Assembly: GCA_046295175.1 (NCBI GenBank)
Contig: JBKBNY010000006.1
Location: 186,001 to 250,000 of the forward strand
DNA length: 64,000 nucleotides
Reading direction: 5' to 3'
DNA from: JALOLV01 sp046295175
Lineage (GTDB): Bacteria; Bacteroidota; Bacteroidia; Cytophagales; Spirosomataceae
Position 1 is the first letter of the stretch. Each line of letters starts with the position of its first letter. The position numbers were made by a program, and so were the translations under genes. Below, piece after piece: positions 1 to 8,854 of the stretch. Under the pieces are notes generated by a model, which worked only from the letters and a program-made list of their open reading frames with translations, did not search any database and had not been told where the DNA came from.

Positions 1-60
1 CACATTTGCACAGTGAGATTTGCATCGTAAACATTGACAACCATTAAACAAATCAGCACG

Positions 61-1422
61 ATGCAAACGCTAATCTCTAAAATCAAAGGTTTTATCAATC
101 CAGTAAGTCCAGCTACAGTTCTAAAATCAACTACCGCTACTCCAAATCCTGCAACAGTCTCAGTCATTATTAAGCCTACTACATCACCGCAACCACAAAA
201 AGACACGGTCAGAAAAGTAAAACTGATTATGGTTACCGAAAACAACAATAACAAGTTTTATGAAATGACTGATAACAATGATGGTACATTCAAAGTATTG
301 TACGGACGTGTAGGAAGCCGCCAAACAGAAGTAACTTATCCAATCTCAGAATGGAATAGCAAATACAACGAAAAAATCCGCAAAGGTTACATTGACAACA
401 CACATCTTTTTGCAGTTTCTACTCCAGAGCCTGATACATCGAGCATTCAAGATAAATCTGTTAAATCATTGATTGATAGTTTTATGAAATATGCCCGAAA
501 CTCAATCTTTAATAATTATGTCGTTTCTGCTACCGAAGTAACCCAAAAGCAGGTTGATGAAGCCCAAAACTTAGTCAATTCATTAATCAAAATGATTGAT
601 AAAGGAATGGATGTTGGTAGTTTCAATCAGCAATTACTCGATTTATTCAAGGTCATTCCACGCAAAATGTCAAATGTAAAAGAGCATTTGTTGAGTGTTA
701 GTCCTACAAATATTGATGAAATTAATGCCATTAAAGCCCAAATCGTCGAAGAACAAGCCACACTCGATGTAATGCGAAGCCAAGTTGAGATAAACGAAAA
801 ACAAGCAGAATCTACCAAAGACAAAGAAATTGATTTGCTTCAATTACTCGGATTGCAAATTGAAACAGTCGAAGACCCTAAAATCAAAAAATTGATAAAA
901 CTTATGATGGGCAAACACGGCGATAAATTCGTCGAGGCTTATCAAGTAACCAATAATCGCACACAAAAAGGTTTTGACAATTGGATTTCTAAAGCAAAAA
1001 ATCCTAAAACACAATTGCTTTGGCACGGTAGCCGCAACGAAAACTGGCTTTCTATCCTCAAAACAGGATTGGTGCTTCGCCCAGTAAATGCCATCATCAC
1101 CGGTAAAATGTTTGGTTATGGTGTGTATTTTGCGAATGAATTTTCTAAATCGCTCAATTACAGTTCGTTGTGTGGCTCGGTCTGGACGAATGGCAATAGC
1201 AACGAAGCATATTTGGCAATATTTGAGGTGCATACTGGTTCTCAACTTGAGATTTCACAACACGAAGCATGGCATACGCAATTGACAGAAGATAAATTAA
1301 AAGGAATAAACAAAAATTATGATTCGGTTTTTGCTAAAAGAGGCGTTAGTTTACTCAATAACGAGTTCATAGTTTACAATGAAGCTCAATGTACAATCAA
1401 ATACATCGTAAAAATCAAATGA
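61..1422 (+). CDS. WGR-domain poly(ADP-ribose) polymerase (PARP-like ADP-ribosyltransferase)
   Basis: Predicted NAD+-dependent ADP-ribosyltransferase of the PARP (ARTD) family, 453 aa from the ATG at 61. An in-frame TTG lies at 34 and an in-frame stop at 28-30, so little more can lie upstream. Domains in order: a low-complexity Pro/Thr-rich linker (about 1-50), a WGR nucleic-acid-binding domain (about 55-115, with YGRVG at 81-85 in place of WGR), a helical segment like the PARP regulatory domain (about 130-275), and the catalytic domain (about 290-453). The H-Y-E triad is intact: H322 in LLWHGSR, Y367 in SKSLNYS and E435 in LLNNEFIVY, matching human PARP1 H862/Y896/E988. A Glu at the last position is what family knowledge links to chain elongation, so polymer synthesis is possible. 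Zinc fingers and a BRCT domain are absent. The protein is probably cytoplasmic and DNA-break-responsive by homology, which is inference. PARP genes are uncommon in bacteria, so horizontal origin is plausible. Confidence 0.88.
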   Translation: MQTLISKIKGFINPVSPATVLKSTTATPNPATVSVIIKPTTSPQPQKDTVRKVKLIMVTENNNNKFYEMTDNNDGTFKVLYGRVGSRQTEVTYPISEWNSKYNEKIRKGYIDNTHLFAVSTPEPDTSSIQDKSVKSLIDSFMKYARNSIFNNYVVSATEVTQKQVDEAQNLVNSLIKMIDKGMDVGSFNQQLLDLFKVIPRKMSNVKEHLLSVSPTNIDEINAIKAQIVEEQATLDVMRSQVEINEKQAESTKDKEIDLLQLLGLQIETVEDPKIKKLIKLMMGKHGDKFVEAYQVTNNRTQKGFDNWISKAKNPKTQLLWHGSRNENWLSILKTGLVLRPVNAIITGKMFGYGVYFANEFSKSLNYSSLCGSVWTNGNSNEAYLAIFEVHTGSQLEISQHEAWHTQLTEDKLKGINKNYDSVFAKRGVSLLNNEFIVYNEAQCTIKYIVKIK

Positions 1423-1667
1423 GAACAAGACAAAAAAAGGCCGATTACTCGACCGTAAAAATGACAGCTACAACACTGATTTTAGCAGAAGGTGTAACAA
1501 CAACGCTTGAAGTAAAGAACAAACTACGAAAACAAGGATACTTGGCATTTCAACACGATATTTCGGAACAAATGCTCGAAATATCGCTAAGAGAAAACTG
1601 GATTCATTACGACAATGGGCAATTCAGAATCTATACATTTCCACAGATTGGAATTTTACCACAGTAA
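1419..1667 (+). CDS. Small protein translationally coupled to the PARP gene
   Basis: 82 aa. The start ATG overlaps the PARP stop codon (ATGA at 1419-1422), a typical translational coupling arrangement, so the two proteins are probably made together. The N-terminus is basic (MRTRQKK). The rest looks like a compact alpha/beta or winged-helix-sized domain with LEVKNKLRKQGY and WIHYDNGQFRIYTF. I see no signal peptide, membrane segment or Cys/His cluster. I do not recognise the family. Small size, basic start and coupling suggest a nucleic-acid-binding accessory or regulator of the PARP, but that is inference only. A longer in-frame start at 1389 would overlap the PARP further and is less likely. 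Confidence 0.7.
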   Translation: MRTRQKKADYSTVKMTATTLILAEGVTTTLEVKNKLRKQGYLAFQHDISEQMLEISLRENWIHYDNGQFRIYTFPQIGILPQ

Positions 1668-1676
1668 TTTTATCGA

Positions 1677-1712
1677 ATGCCCTTGCAAATACGCAAGGGC
1701 ATTTCTATTTTT
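1677..1712 (+). terminator. Rho-independent terminator of the PARP bicistron
   Basis: A perfect 10-bp stem (1677-1686 with 1693-1702, GC-rich core) with a 6-nt loop is followed directly by a T-rich tract (1703-1712). It sits 10 bp after the stop of the small coupled gene and separates it from glgB. Confidence 0.85.
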
Positions 1713-1713
1713 G
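1683..1713 (+). promoter_or_regulatory. Candidate glgB promoter embedded in the upstream terminator
   Basis: TATTTTTG at 1706-1713 matches the Bacteroidota -7 consensus TAnnTTTG. A TTG at 1683-1685 lies 20 nt upstream, a suitable -33 spacing. The -33 box would be inside the 5' arm of the terminator and the -7 box in its T-tract, leaving a leader of about 20 nt before the glgB ATG at 1739. Confidence 0.35.
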
Positions 1714-1738
1714 GAGAAACTAAGAAATAACTTAACCT

Positions 1739-3712
1739 ATGGCAAAGAAAAAACAAGTAGAAGCTCAACCCGAAGTAACACAACCAGCCGAACCTCCAAA
1801 GTTGAATAACGTCGAAAATATCAGTCGCTTTACCGATTTTGACATCAACCTTTTCAAGGCTGGTAAGCACTACCGACTGTACGAAAAACTTGGCTCGCAT
1901 GTCTTTGACTATCAAGGAGTTACAGGTACATACTTTGCGGTTTGGGCCCCAAATGCTACCTATCTCTCTGTCATTGGTAATTTTAATGGATGGAACAAAG
2001 GTACTCACCCACTCAGCCCCCGTTGGGATGGCTCGGGTATTTGGGAAGGCTGGATTCCGAATGTTGGAAACGGTGAGGTTTATAAGTATTTTATGACCTC
2101 AAATCGTGGTTTTGACCTCGAAAAAGGCGACCCTTTCGCACTTCGTTGGGAAGTCCCACCGAGTACAGCCTCTATTGTTTGGGATACTTGGTACGAATGG
2201 AAAGACCAAGATTGGATGAAAACCCGTAGTGCTAAAAACTCACTGAATTCTCCGATTTCGGTTTATGAAGTCCATGCAGGTTCGTGGATGCGAGACCCAT
2301 CCGACCCTGAAAGAAGGCTGACTTACAGAGAATTAGCCGATAAATTGGTTCCGTATGTCAAAGAAATGGGCTTTACTCACGTAGAGTTCATGCCAATCAT
2401 GGAGCACCCGTACGAGCCATCTTGGGGTTATCAGATAACTGGATATTTTGCAGCAAGTAGCCGTTTTGGTACACCGCAAGATTTGATGTATTTGATTGAT
2501 GAATTACATAAAAACGGAATCGGTGTTTACCTCGACTGGGTTCCTTCGCATTATCCAAACGATGCTCACGGACTTTATCGTTTTGATGGAACAGCTCTTT
2601 ACGAACACGAAGACCCTCGCCAAGGATACCATCCAGATTGGAAAAGCTACATTTTCAATTATGGACGATACGAAGTTCGTTCTTTCTTGATTTCAAATGC
2701 ACTTTTTTGGCTCGATAGATACCACGCCGACGGTTTAAGAGTTGATGCCGTGGCCTCGATGCTTTATAGAGATTATTCTCGGAAAGATGGTGAATGGGTT
2801 CCAAATATCTTTGGCGGTCGTGAAAACCTCGAAGTTATTTCGTTATTTAAAGAGTTAAACGAAGAAATTTATCGTAGTTTCCCTGATACACAAACAGTTG
2901 CCGAAGAGTCAACGGCGTTTCCGGGTGTTTCGAGACCAGTTTATACAGGTGGATTAGGTTTCGGAATGAAATGGATGATGGGCTGGATGAACGATACTTT
3001 GCGTTATTTTGCCAAAGACCCCATGTACCGCAAATGGCATCACAATGATATTACGTTTAGCTTGGTTTATGCCTTCTCAGAGAATTTCATGCTTCCACTC
3101 TCGCACGACGAAGTGGTTTATGGGAAAGGCTCTCTTTTAGGTAAAATGCCAGGCGATGAATGGAAGAAATTTGCCAATTTGAGGTTACTTTTTACCTATA
3201 TGTTTACCCACCCAGGTACAAAACTATTGTTTATGGGTGGTGAATTTGGGCAAGCAGGTGAGTGGAATTTCCAAAAAAGTTTGGATTGGCACTTGACTAA
3301 CTATGACCCGCACAAAGGTATTCAGGCTGCAATAAAAGGGTTGAATAATCTTTATAAAACACAATCGGCGTTGTTCGATAAGCAGTTTAGCCCAGAGGGT
3401 TTTGAGTGGATTGATGGTGGCGACCGCGAAAACTGTGTCTTAACCTACGCTCGTAAGGGTTTTGACGAAGACGAAACAATAGTTGTTGTACTGAATATGG
3501 TTCCGGTGCCTCATTATCATTACCGAATCGGATTGCCTAAAGCAGGTACTTGGGTAGAGATATTCAATAGCGATAGTGCCGAATATTGGGGAAGCGGAGT
3601 ATCGAACCCTAACGAAATGCAATCAGAAAAAAAGCCAGTTCATGGTAGAGAAAATTCGATTGAATTGACAATTCCTCCAATGGCAGGTATTGTTTTGAAG
3701 AGAAAAATATAA
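1739..3712 (+). CDS. glgB: 1,4-alpha-glucan branching enzyme
   Basis: Glycogen branching enzyme of family GH13, 657 aa. It cuts an alpha-1,4 glucan and re-attaches the fragment by an alpha-1,6 bond. An N-terminal charged, Lys/Pro-rich tail (1-30) is followed by a CBM48/E-set domain (about 50-150, with FAVWAPNA and GNFNGWN), the catalytic (beta/alpha)8 barrel (about 170-540) and an all-beta C-terminal domain. Catalytic signatures are present: the nucleophile D336 in DGLRVDAVASMLY, the acid/base Glu in AEEST (389/390), and the transition-state Asp in LSHDEVVYGKGSL. Length is in the normal range. No other glycogen genes lie in the window, so it appears as a lone glg gene transcribed from its own promoter just downstream of the PARP terminator. 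Confidence 0.97.
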   Translation: MAKKKQVEAQPEVTQPAEPPKLNNVENISRFTDFDINLFKAGKHYRLYEKLGSHVFDYQGVTGTYFAVWAPNATYLSVIGNFNGWNKGTHPLSPRWDGSGIWEGWIPNVGNGEVYKYFMTSNRGFDLEKGDPFALRWEVPPSTASIVWDTWYEWKDQDWMKTRSAKNSLNSPISVYEVHAGSWMRDPSDPERRLTYRELADKLVPYVKEMGFTHVEFMPIMEHPYEPSWGYQITGYFAASSRFGTPQDLMYLIDELHKNGIGVYLDWVPSHYPNDAHGLYRFDGTALYEHEDPRQGYHPDWKSYIFNYGRYEVRSFLISNALFWLDRYHADGLRVDAVASMLYRDYSRKDGEWVPNIFGGRENLEVISLFKELNEEIYRSFPDTQTVAEESTAFPGVSRPVYTGGLGFGMKWMMGWMNDTLRYFAKDPMYRKWHHNDITFSLVYAFSENFMLPLSHDEVVYGKGSLLGKMPGDEWKKFANLRLLFTYMFTHPGTKLLFMGGEFGQAGEWNFQKSLDWHLTNYDPHKGIQAAIKGLNNLYKTQSALFDKQFSPEGFEWIDGGDRENCVLTYARKGFDEDETIVVVLNMVPVPHYHYRIGLPKAGTWVEIFNSDSAEYWGSGVSNPNEMQSEKKPVHGRENSIELTIPPMAGIVLKRKI

Positions 3713-3723
3713 GCAGTAAAATT

Positions 3724-3771
3724 AACTCTGACAGGGTTTAAAACGCCCGACGGCAAATCCCTGTCAGAGTT
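3724..3771. repeat. Intergenic palindrome, CTGACAGGG family (copy 1)
   Basis: A 13-bp perfect inverted repeat (3724-3736 with 3759-3771) encloses a loop that itself contains a small GCC/GGC hairpin. It lies between the convergent genes glgB and the GLPGLI gene and could terminate both. Its right half (3742-3772) matches 31122-31152 at 28 of 31 positions. Confidence 0.8.
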
Positions 3772-3777
3772 TGAAAT

Positions 3778-4518
3778 CTAATACCTCATTGCCCAATAGG
3801 GATTTCGGTATGACTTTATCGAATCTTTGATGTGATTAGCAATCAAGGTTTCGTATTGCTTATCATTAATCTTTTTACCTTTCAACTTTGCAATTTTGAG
3901 GGGAGCTTCAAGTTTCTTAAATTCTACTTTCGTAGCAGTTATCACAACATCACCATCATTAATATCAAGTTCTAAGATTGCACCCGGTAAGCCAAAAAAG
4001 CGTTCTGGCCCAACCGAAACCGGAATATCTCCACAAAACCAAGCCGTAATCGTCTGTTTTTTAACAGTATCCTCTGTCATTGCTTTCATACAGATGTATC
4101 CTGCAATGTCTTTGATTTGATTCATCACCTTCCACTTCGGTGCATGAAGCGAATCTTCAACAACATAAGTTTTACCAAGCATTTCTATTACCTCAGTCTT
4201 GGTCTCGGTCGCAAAATTTCGATAAATGATGTATTCTTCATTTCTCCAAGACCAACGGCCGTCTTCGCTCCCACCCGCTTCTTTTTCGTAGGTATAATTG
4301 CTCTCGTTTGGGCTAAATTTCAAAAGCATTTTCTCTTTGTACTCGTCATTTCCCCACGAATTCGCAATACGGTCTTTTTCTTCTTTGCTCAAATATGGTA
4401 ATCGAGTAGCAATCCTTGTCCAATTTTGTACCCTTTCGTAAACGATTGTGCCATCAGTTTGCTGAGCAAACGTCATTTTCGCAATAAAGAGAAATAATAT
4501 TATTGTCAGTTTTTTCAT
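3778..4518 (-). CDS. GLPGLI family secreted protein
   Basis: 246 aa from the ATG at 4518. The start is chosen because a Sec signal peptide begins there (MKK, hydrophobic core, then TFAQ); a longer in-frame start at 4587 would overlap the upstream gene by 38 nt and hide the signal. The diagnostic FFGLPGAILELDI motif, with GLPG at 176-179, places it in the Bacteroidota GLPGLI family, whose members are periplasmic or outer-membrane-associated and of unknown biochemistry. Members are frequently encoded beside outer-membrane barrels, as here: the upstream gene ends 31 bp before this start, so the two form an operon. A role as partner of that barrel is inference. Confidence 0.85.
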   Translation of the reverse strand: MKKLTIILFLFIAKMTFAQQTDGTIVYERVQNWTRIATRLPYLSKEEKDRIANSWGNDEYKEKMLLKFSPNESNYTYEKEAGGSEDGRWSWRNEEYIIYRNFATETKTEVIEMLGKTYVVEDSLHAPKWKVMNQIKDIAGYICMKAMTEDTVKKQTITAWFCGDIPVSVGPERFFGLPGAILELDINDGDVVITATKVEFKKLEAPLKIAKLKGKKINDKQYETLIANHIKDSIKSYRNPYWAMRY

Positions 4519-4549
4519 TTTATTCTCAAATATTTGGTTAATTATAAAC

Positions 4550-7366
4550 TTAGAATCCACTTCTGCGACGCATTGAGTTTGTAACACCTCTCATATTGTA
4601 AGTATAACTCAACATAAAATAGCGGGCCAAAGTCTGCACTCTTTCTTCTGAAACAAAGTTTACGCTGGCATTTTGGCGAATTCCGAGGTTTTGATTGAAA
4701 ATGTCATACGCCGAAAGTCTAATCTCTGCTTTTTTGTTTTTACCGATGATATGATAAACAGAAGCATTAAGAATCGGTTGGTTTCTCTCAAATGCGATAC
4801 TTCTATTAACAAAAATGTTATAATTAAGCCTTGTATTGAAATAAAACTCTTTTGGCAACTTGATATTCATCTCAGTATTGTATTGTGAATTAAGAATTCG
4901 TTGATTCTGAGCCGAATTTATTGAATACTTTGTATCCGAAATACTCCAGTTGGCATTACTATACATCGTAAAAATATCGCTCGGAGTCAGGTCTAATCTC
5001 AAATTGAAGTTTATCGAATTGGTATTTGTTTGATTCAAAACATTATTAATGAATGTTAAGTAATTTCCACCATTATAACCAGTATTGAGGTTCATGGTAG
5101 CCTTTGTTTTCTTCAATGGAAATCCGAAGCCCATCCAAGCATTGTAGTTTTTGCCTCCATCAATATTGATTGGCGAACTAATCGTACGGAACTGATTATC
5201 AATCGTTTGTGTATAAACAATCTGATTTACATTGTATGAATAACTTGCATTGAAAAACAAATTTGTAAAACTCGCAGGATTGAAGTAGTTATAACCAACC
5301 GATACATTATGATTTGTTGATGGTTTAAGGTTCGGGTTTCCTTGACGAATCACAAAAGGGTTGCTTACATCAACTACTGGTTGTAAATCCCTGATGTTTG
5401 GTTCTTGCACGCCCACATTATAACCTGCCCACAAGTATCGGTTATTTTTCAAATCTGCATTTAAACTAACATTCGGAACAAAATTGACGAATTTTCTACT
5501 CGAACTAACCAATTTGTCTGTATTTTCATTGTTAGTCGATAAGAAATTCATCGCAATTTGCTGCCCTGCTGCACCTACCGAAAGGTTAAATCCTTTGTAG
5601 TTATACCTCAACGACGTACCAAGACGATTATAGCTAATATCGTTGTCATAATACGCACTCAATCCATTTTCTAACTGATTTGTTTCACGATTTGTCAAAT
5701 CTCTATTAACCAATTCATTGCGAAAACTAAAGTTGTAGAAACTCTCCAAAAACAATCTTTTTCCAATTGGCTCAACGTATAATGCACTCGCCTTGTATTG
5801 TTTACGATTACTCAATGTTTGGTCGAGGCGGTTCAGGGTCTCCATTTTTTCGTTGAAATCGGTCGTTTTGAAAATTTTATTTACCGAGAATAAAATTCCT
5901 TCCGAATCCGAATCATTCAAATTAAAACCTCCACTTACAGCCAAACTTCTACCCTTTTTCTTGGCTTTGTGTCTGTAAATCAACGTATTGGCCATTGCAA
6001 TCGAGTTAAACAAACGTGAGTTATTGATATTTGTATTGCTTCGAGGAGTGCCATTTAACTCAAAAAAATCTTGGAGATTTCGATAAACTCCATTTCCGTC
6101 CGAAAACTTACTATTATGTAAACCAACAATTGTGTTTAAAGAATCTATCGTCTGCTCGTAACGAAGCGTAACTCGGTGATTGCGGTTAAAATTAATTGTT
6201 GTACTTTCTTCGGTAGATTTGTTTGAATTATTTGGTGCAAAGCTCGTTCTATTTCGTTCTAAATCTGTAATCTGACGAGTTTGGTTGTAGTAATAATTCG
6301 TACTAAATTTAGTTTTCTTCGTATCGTAGTTGTAGTTGGCTCCACCAGCAAAATTGTTCGAGAATCCTTGCCCACGACCATAAGAACGCGGTACTGTCAA
6401 ATTATCAGATTCATCTTCTCCAAAATAAATGACTCGATTTCCACTGCTAAAACCAAATTCTGCTTCGTCATTCCAATTGAACGATTGATTACCCCTAAAA
6501 TCCTGATAATCATCCCAGCCTAAGCCAGTTTGGTTTGTGTTATTGCCAAGTCCGATTACTGAAAACTGGTTTTTCTTATCGAATTTATTGTAATTACCTT
6601 TCAATTCGGCTCGTTGGTCGTTGCCGAGTCCAGCCGTAATTTTGCCAAAACCACCTTTTTTGTGGCTATCCTTCAGTTCGAGATTCAAGGTTTTTTCTTT
6701 TTTACCGTCATCAATACCAGTAAGTTTGGCTTGTTCTGTTTTGTCATTGAAAACCTGAACTTTCGAGATTGCTTCGGCTGGTAGATTTTTAGTCGCTAAT
6801 TTCGGGTCTGCTCCAAAAAATTGCTTCCCATCAACGGTCACCCGATTCACATCTTGTCCTTGAGCTTTGATGTTCCCATCGCCATCAACCGAAAGTCCGG
6901 GTAATTTGCGAAGTAAATCTTCGACAGTCGAGCCAGGTGGAACCTTGAACGAACTTGCATTATACTCCACAGTATCTCCTTTGATATTGAGCGGAGCTTT
7001 GGCTGTTTTTACAACGACTTCAAAGAGCTCTTTCTGGATAGGTTTAATTTTGATTAAACCCAAATCGGTTGTTGGACCATCAGCTGGCACAATATCTTGC
7101 TGATAAGGTAACATACCTACATACGTGATTTTCAGAAGGTAGTTTTGGCGTTTAACACCTTTTAGTTCAAACAAACCGTTTTCGTCGGTTCTTCCGTAAC
7201 TAACCAATGCCGAATCTTTTGGCTGGAGTAACATCACGGTTGCAAATCCAAGTGCATTTGATGAAGTGTCTTGAACAGTCGCTTTGATGTTGATGCGTGC
7301 AGTACTTTGGGCGATTGTCATCTGAACGATAAACAACCCCATGAGAAAGAGGATAGCTTTTTTCAT
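4550..7366 (-). CDS. TonB-receptor-like outer membrane beta-barrel protein
   Basis: 938 aa. A signal peptide (about 1-20, ending IAQ) is followed by a carboxypeptidase-regulatory-like beta-sandwich (about 22-105, with SALVSYGRTDENGLFELKG), a plug-like region (about 140-215, with VEDLLRKLPGLSVDGDG and RVTVDGKQFFGADP) and a long Asn/Tyr/Phe-rich beta-barrel. This matches the outer-membrane beta-barrel family related to TonB-dependent receptors, without a SusD partner. It is co-transcribed with the downstream GLPGLI gene. The substrate is unknown; peptide or metal cargo has been suggested for some relatives, but nothing in this sequence decides it. Located in the outer membrane. Confidence 0.88.
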   Translation of the reverse strand: MKKAILFLMGLFIVQMTIAQSTARINIKATVQDTSSNALGFATVMLLQPKDSALVSYGRTDENGLFELKGVKRQNYLLKITYVGMLPYQQDIVPADGPTTDLGLIKIKPIQKELFEVVVKTAKAPLNIKGDTVEYNASSFKVPPGSTVEDLLRKLPGLSVDGDGNIKAQGQDVNRVTVDGKQFFGADPKLATKNLPAEAISKVQVFNDKTEQAKLTGIDDGKKEKTLNLELKDSHKKGGFGKITAGLGNDQRAELKGNYNKFDKKNQFSVIGLGNNTNQTGLGWDDYQDFRGNQSFNWNDEAEFGFSSGNRVIYFGEDESDNLTVPRSYGRGQGFSNNFAGGANYNYDTKKTKFSTNYYYNQTRQITDLERNRTSFAPNNSNKSTEESTTINFNRNHRVTLRYEQTIDSLNTIVGLHNSKFSDGNGVYRNLQDFFELNGTPRSNTNINNSRLFNSIAMANTLIYRHKAKKKGRSLAVSGGFNLNDSDSEGILFSVNKIFKTTDFNEKMETLNRLDQTLSNRKQYKASALYVEPIGKRLFLESFYNFSFRNELVNRDLTNRETNQLENGLSAYYDNDISYNRLGTSLRYNYKGFNLSVGAAGQQIAMNFLSTNNENTDKLVSSSRKFVNFVPNVSLNADLKNNRYLWAGYNVGVQEPNIRDLQPVVDVSNPFVIRQGNPNLKPSTNHNVSVGYNYFNPASFTNLFFNASYSYNVNQIVYTQTIDNQFRTISSPINIDGGKNYNAWMGFGFPLKKTKATMNLNTGYNGGNYLTFINNVLNQTNTNSINFNLRLDLTPSDIFTMYSNANWSISDTKYSINSAQNQRILNSQYNTEMNIKLPKEFYFNTRLNYNIFVNRSIAFERNQPILNASVYHIIGKNKKAEIRLSAYDIFNQNLGIRQNASVNFVSEERVQTLARYFMLSYTYNMRGVTNSMRRRSGF

Positions 7367-7751
7367 AAATTTAAACTACGTGGGATAATGGTCTTATTAA
7401 TATGTTAACGGTTTAGATAATAGCTTATTTCAAATTCAATTTTTTAAATTAATTTTCACTACTATGTTTACTTAGCAGATTGTAAAAGGTTACAATTGCA
7501 ATGCATTTTTTTTACAACACAAACATAACTAATTATTTAGTTTAAAACCTAATAATTTAGTTAAAAAGTGTTAACTGATTGTTAAACTTTGTAAATGGCC
7601 TATTTCAAAGATTGATTGAAACAAAATTATTTGCAAAATGGCTCAATAAAATTAATTTGTGATGAACAGACATTGAATTGTGACAAAACGATTGATATAA
7701 TATGTGGATGATTCTGTAATTTTGAGTAATTGATGAATTCCATTAAAAAAT
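7367..7751. other. Intergenic region between divergent genes
   Basis: 385 bp, very AT-rich, separating the minus-strand barrel operon from the plus-strand aldolase. I see no ORF or RNA gene. It should hold both divergent promoters: the ltaE promoter is identifiable near 7692-7724. On the minus strand a -7-like TATGTTTG is read at 7527-7520, but without a clear -33 box. Confidence 0.6.
7692..7724 (+). promoter_or_regulatory. Candidate ltaE promoter
   Basis: TTG at 7692-7694, a 22-nt spacer, and TAATTTTG at 7717-7724 match the Bacteroidota -33/-7 pattern. This predicts a leader of about 25 nt before the ATG at 7752. Confidence 0.45.
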
Positions 7752-8777
7752 ATGTTTATAGACCTAAGAAGTGATACTGTTACAAAGCCAACCAAGGCAA
7801 TGAAAGAAGCAATGTTTGATGCCGAAGTGGGTGATGATGTTTTTGGAGACGATGCAAGCGTTTTGGCACTCGAACAGAAAGCGGCACAAATGTTTGGAAA
7901 AGAAGCTGCGATTTTTTGTCCGTCAGGTACAATGACCAATCAATTGGCGATAAGAGTTCATACACAAATCGGAAGTGAGGTGATTTGCGATAAGTATTCA
8001 CACATTTATTTGTACGAGGGAGGCGGAGTTGCCTCAAACGCTTTATCTTCCTTAAAATTACTTGACGGTGACCGTGGTAGGATAACAGCACAGCAAGTAA
8101 AAGATGCTATCAACAATCCCGAAGATATTCATCAGCCAATCACTCGTTTGGTTTCGCTCGAAAATACGATGAATAAAGGCGGGGGCTGCTACTATGATTT
8201 ATCAGAAATCAAGGCAATCAAAGAAGTTTGCAATCAAAATGGATTAAAACTACACTTAGACGGAGCAAGAATTTTTAATGCCTTGGTCGAAACAGGTGAA
8301 TCACCGCAACAATACGGCGAATTATTCGATACAATTTCTATCTGCCTTTCAAAAGGTTTGGGTTGCCCAGTTGGTTCGTTATTGGTTGGTAATAAAGATG
8401 ACATCAAAAAAGCCCGAAGAATCAGAAAAGCAATAGGTGGCGGATGGCGACAAGCAGGATTCTTGGCAGCAGCTGGAACATACGCACTTGATAATCATAT
8501 CGCAAGACTCAAGGAAGACCACCAAAAAGCGAAGCAAATTGGTACAATTTTGGCTGATTTACAATTTGTCAAAAACATTTATCCGATAGATACAAACATT
8601 GTTATTTTTGAATTACCCGAATCAATTTTAGCATCTGATTTTGTGGCAAAAGCCAAAGAAGTAAACATCGGTTGTGTTGTTTTTGGTAAACATTTGGTAA
8701 GATTCGTAACACATCTCGATTTTACTGATGAACATTTATCAGCATTTGAACAAAAAATCAAGTCATTAACGTACTAA
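7752..8777 (+). CDS. ltaE: Low-specificity L-threonine (allo-threonine) aldolase
   Basis: PLP-dependent fold-type I aldolase, 341 aa, predicted to cleave L-threonine or L-allo-threonine to glycine and acetaldehyde in the cytoplasm. The sequence starts with the family hallmark FIDLRSDTVTKPT. It contains PSGTMTNQLA, the HLDGARIFNA Asp/Arg motif that contacts the cofactor, and the Schiff-base lysine K201 in CLSKGLGCPVGS. Length matches the family. It stands alone, followed by a gap of 77 bp before the sensor kinase. The Bacteroidota -7 element just upstream supports the chosen start. Confidence 0.95.
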   Translation: MFIDLRSDTVTKPTKAMKEAMFDAEVGDDVFGDDASVLALEQKAAQMFGKEAAIFCPSGTMTNQLAIRVHTQIGSEVICDKYSHIYLYEGGGVASNALSSLKLLDGDRGRITAQQVKDAINNPEDIHQPITRLVSLENTMNKGGGCYYDLSEIKAIKEVCNQNGLKLHLDGARIFNALVETGESPQQYGELFDTISICLSKGLGCPVGSLLVGNKDDIKKARRIRKAIGGGWRQAGFLAAAGTYALDNHIARLKEDHQKAKQIGTILADLQFVKNIYPIDTNIVIFELPESILASDFVAKAKEVNIGCVVFGKHLVRFVTHLDFTDEHLSAFEQKIKSLTY

Positions 8778-8854
8778 TGATAAGGATACAATTATCCAAA
8801 CAAAAATTTCAGAGTTTGTGAGTCATTAAACGTAATTACAAAAACATCTATAAA

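Noticed and set aside
844..1245. 133-aa open frame on the minus strand inside the PARP gene
   Set aside because: It lies fully antisense to the PARP catalytic domain, has no start signals and no domain signature. The plus-strand protein shows a clear family match.
4519..4587. 23-residue N-terminal extension of the GLPGLI protein
   Set aside because: It overlaps the upstream gene by 38 nt and would bury the signal peptide. The ATG at 4518 gives a normal secretion signal.
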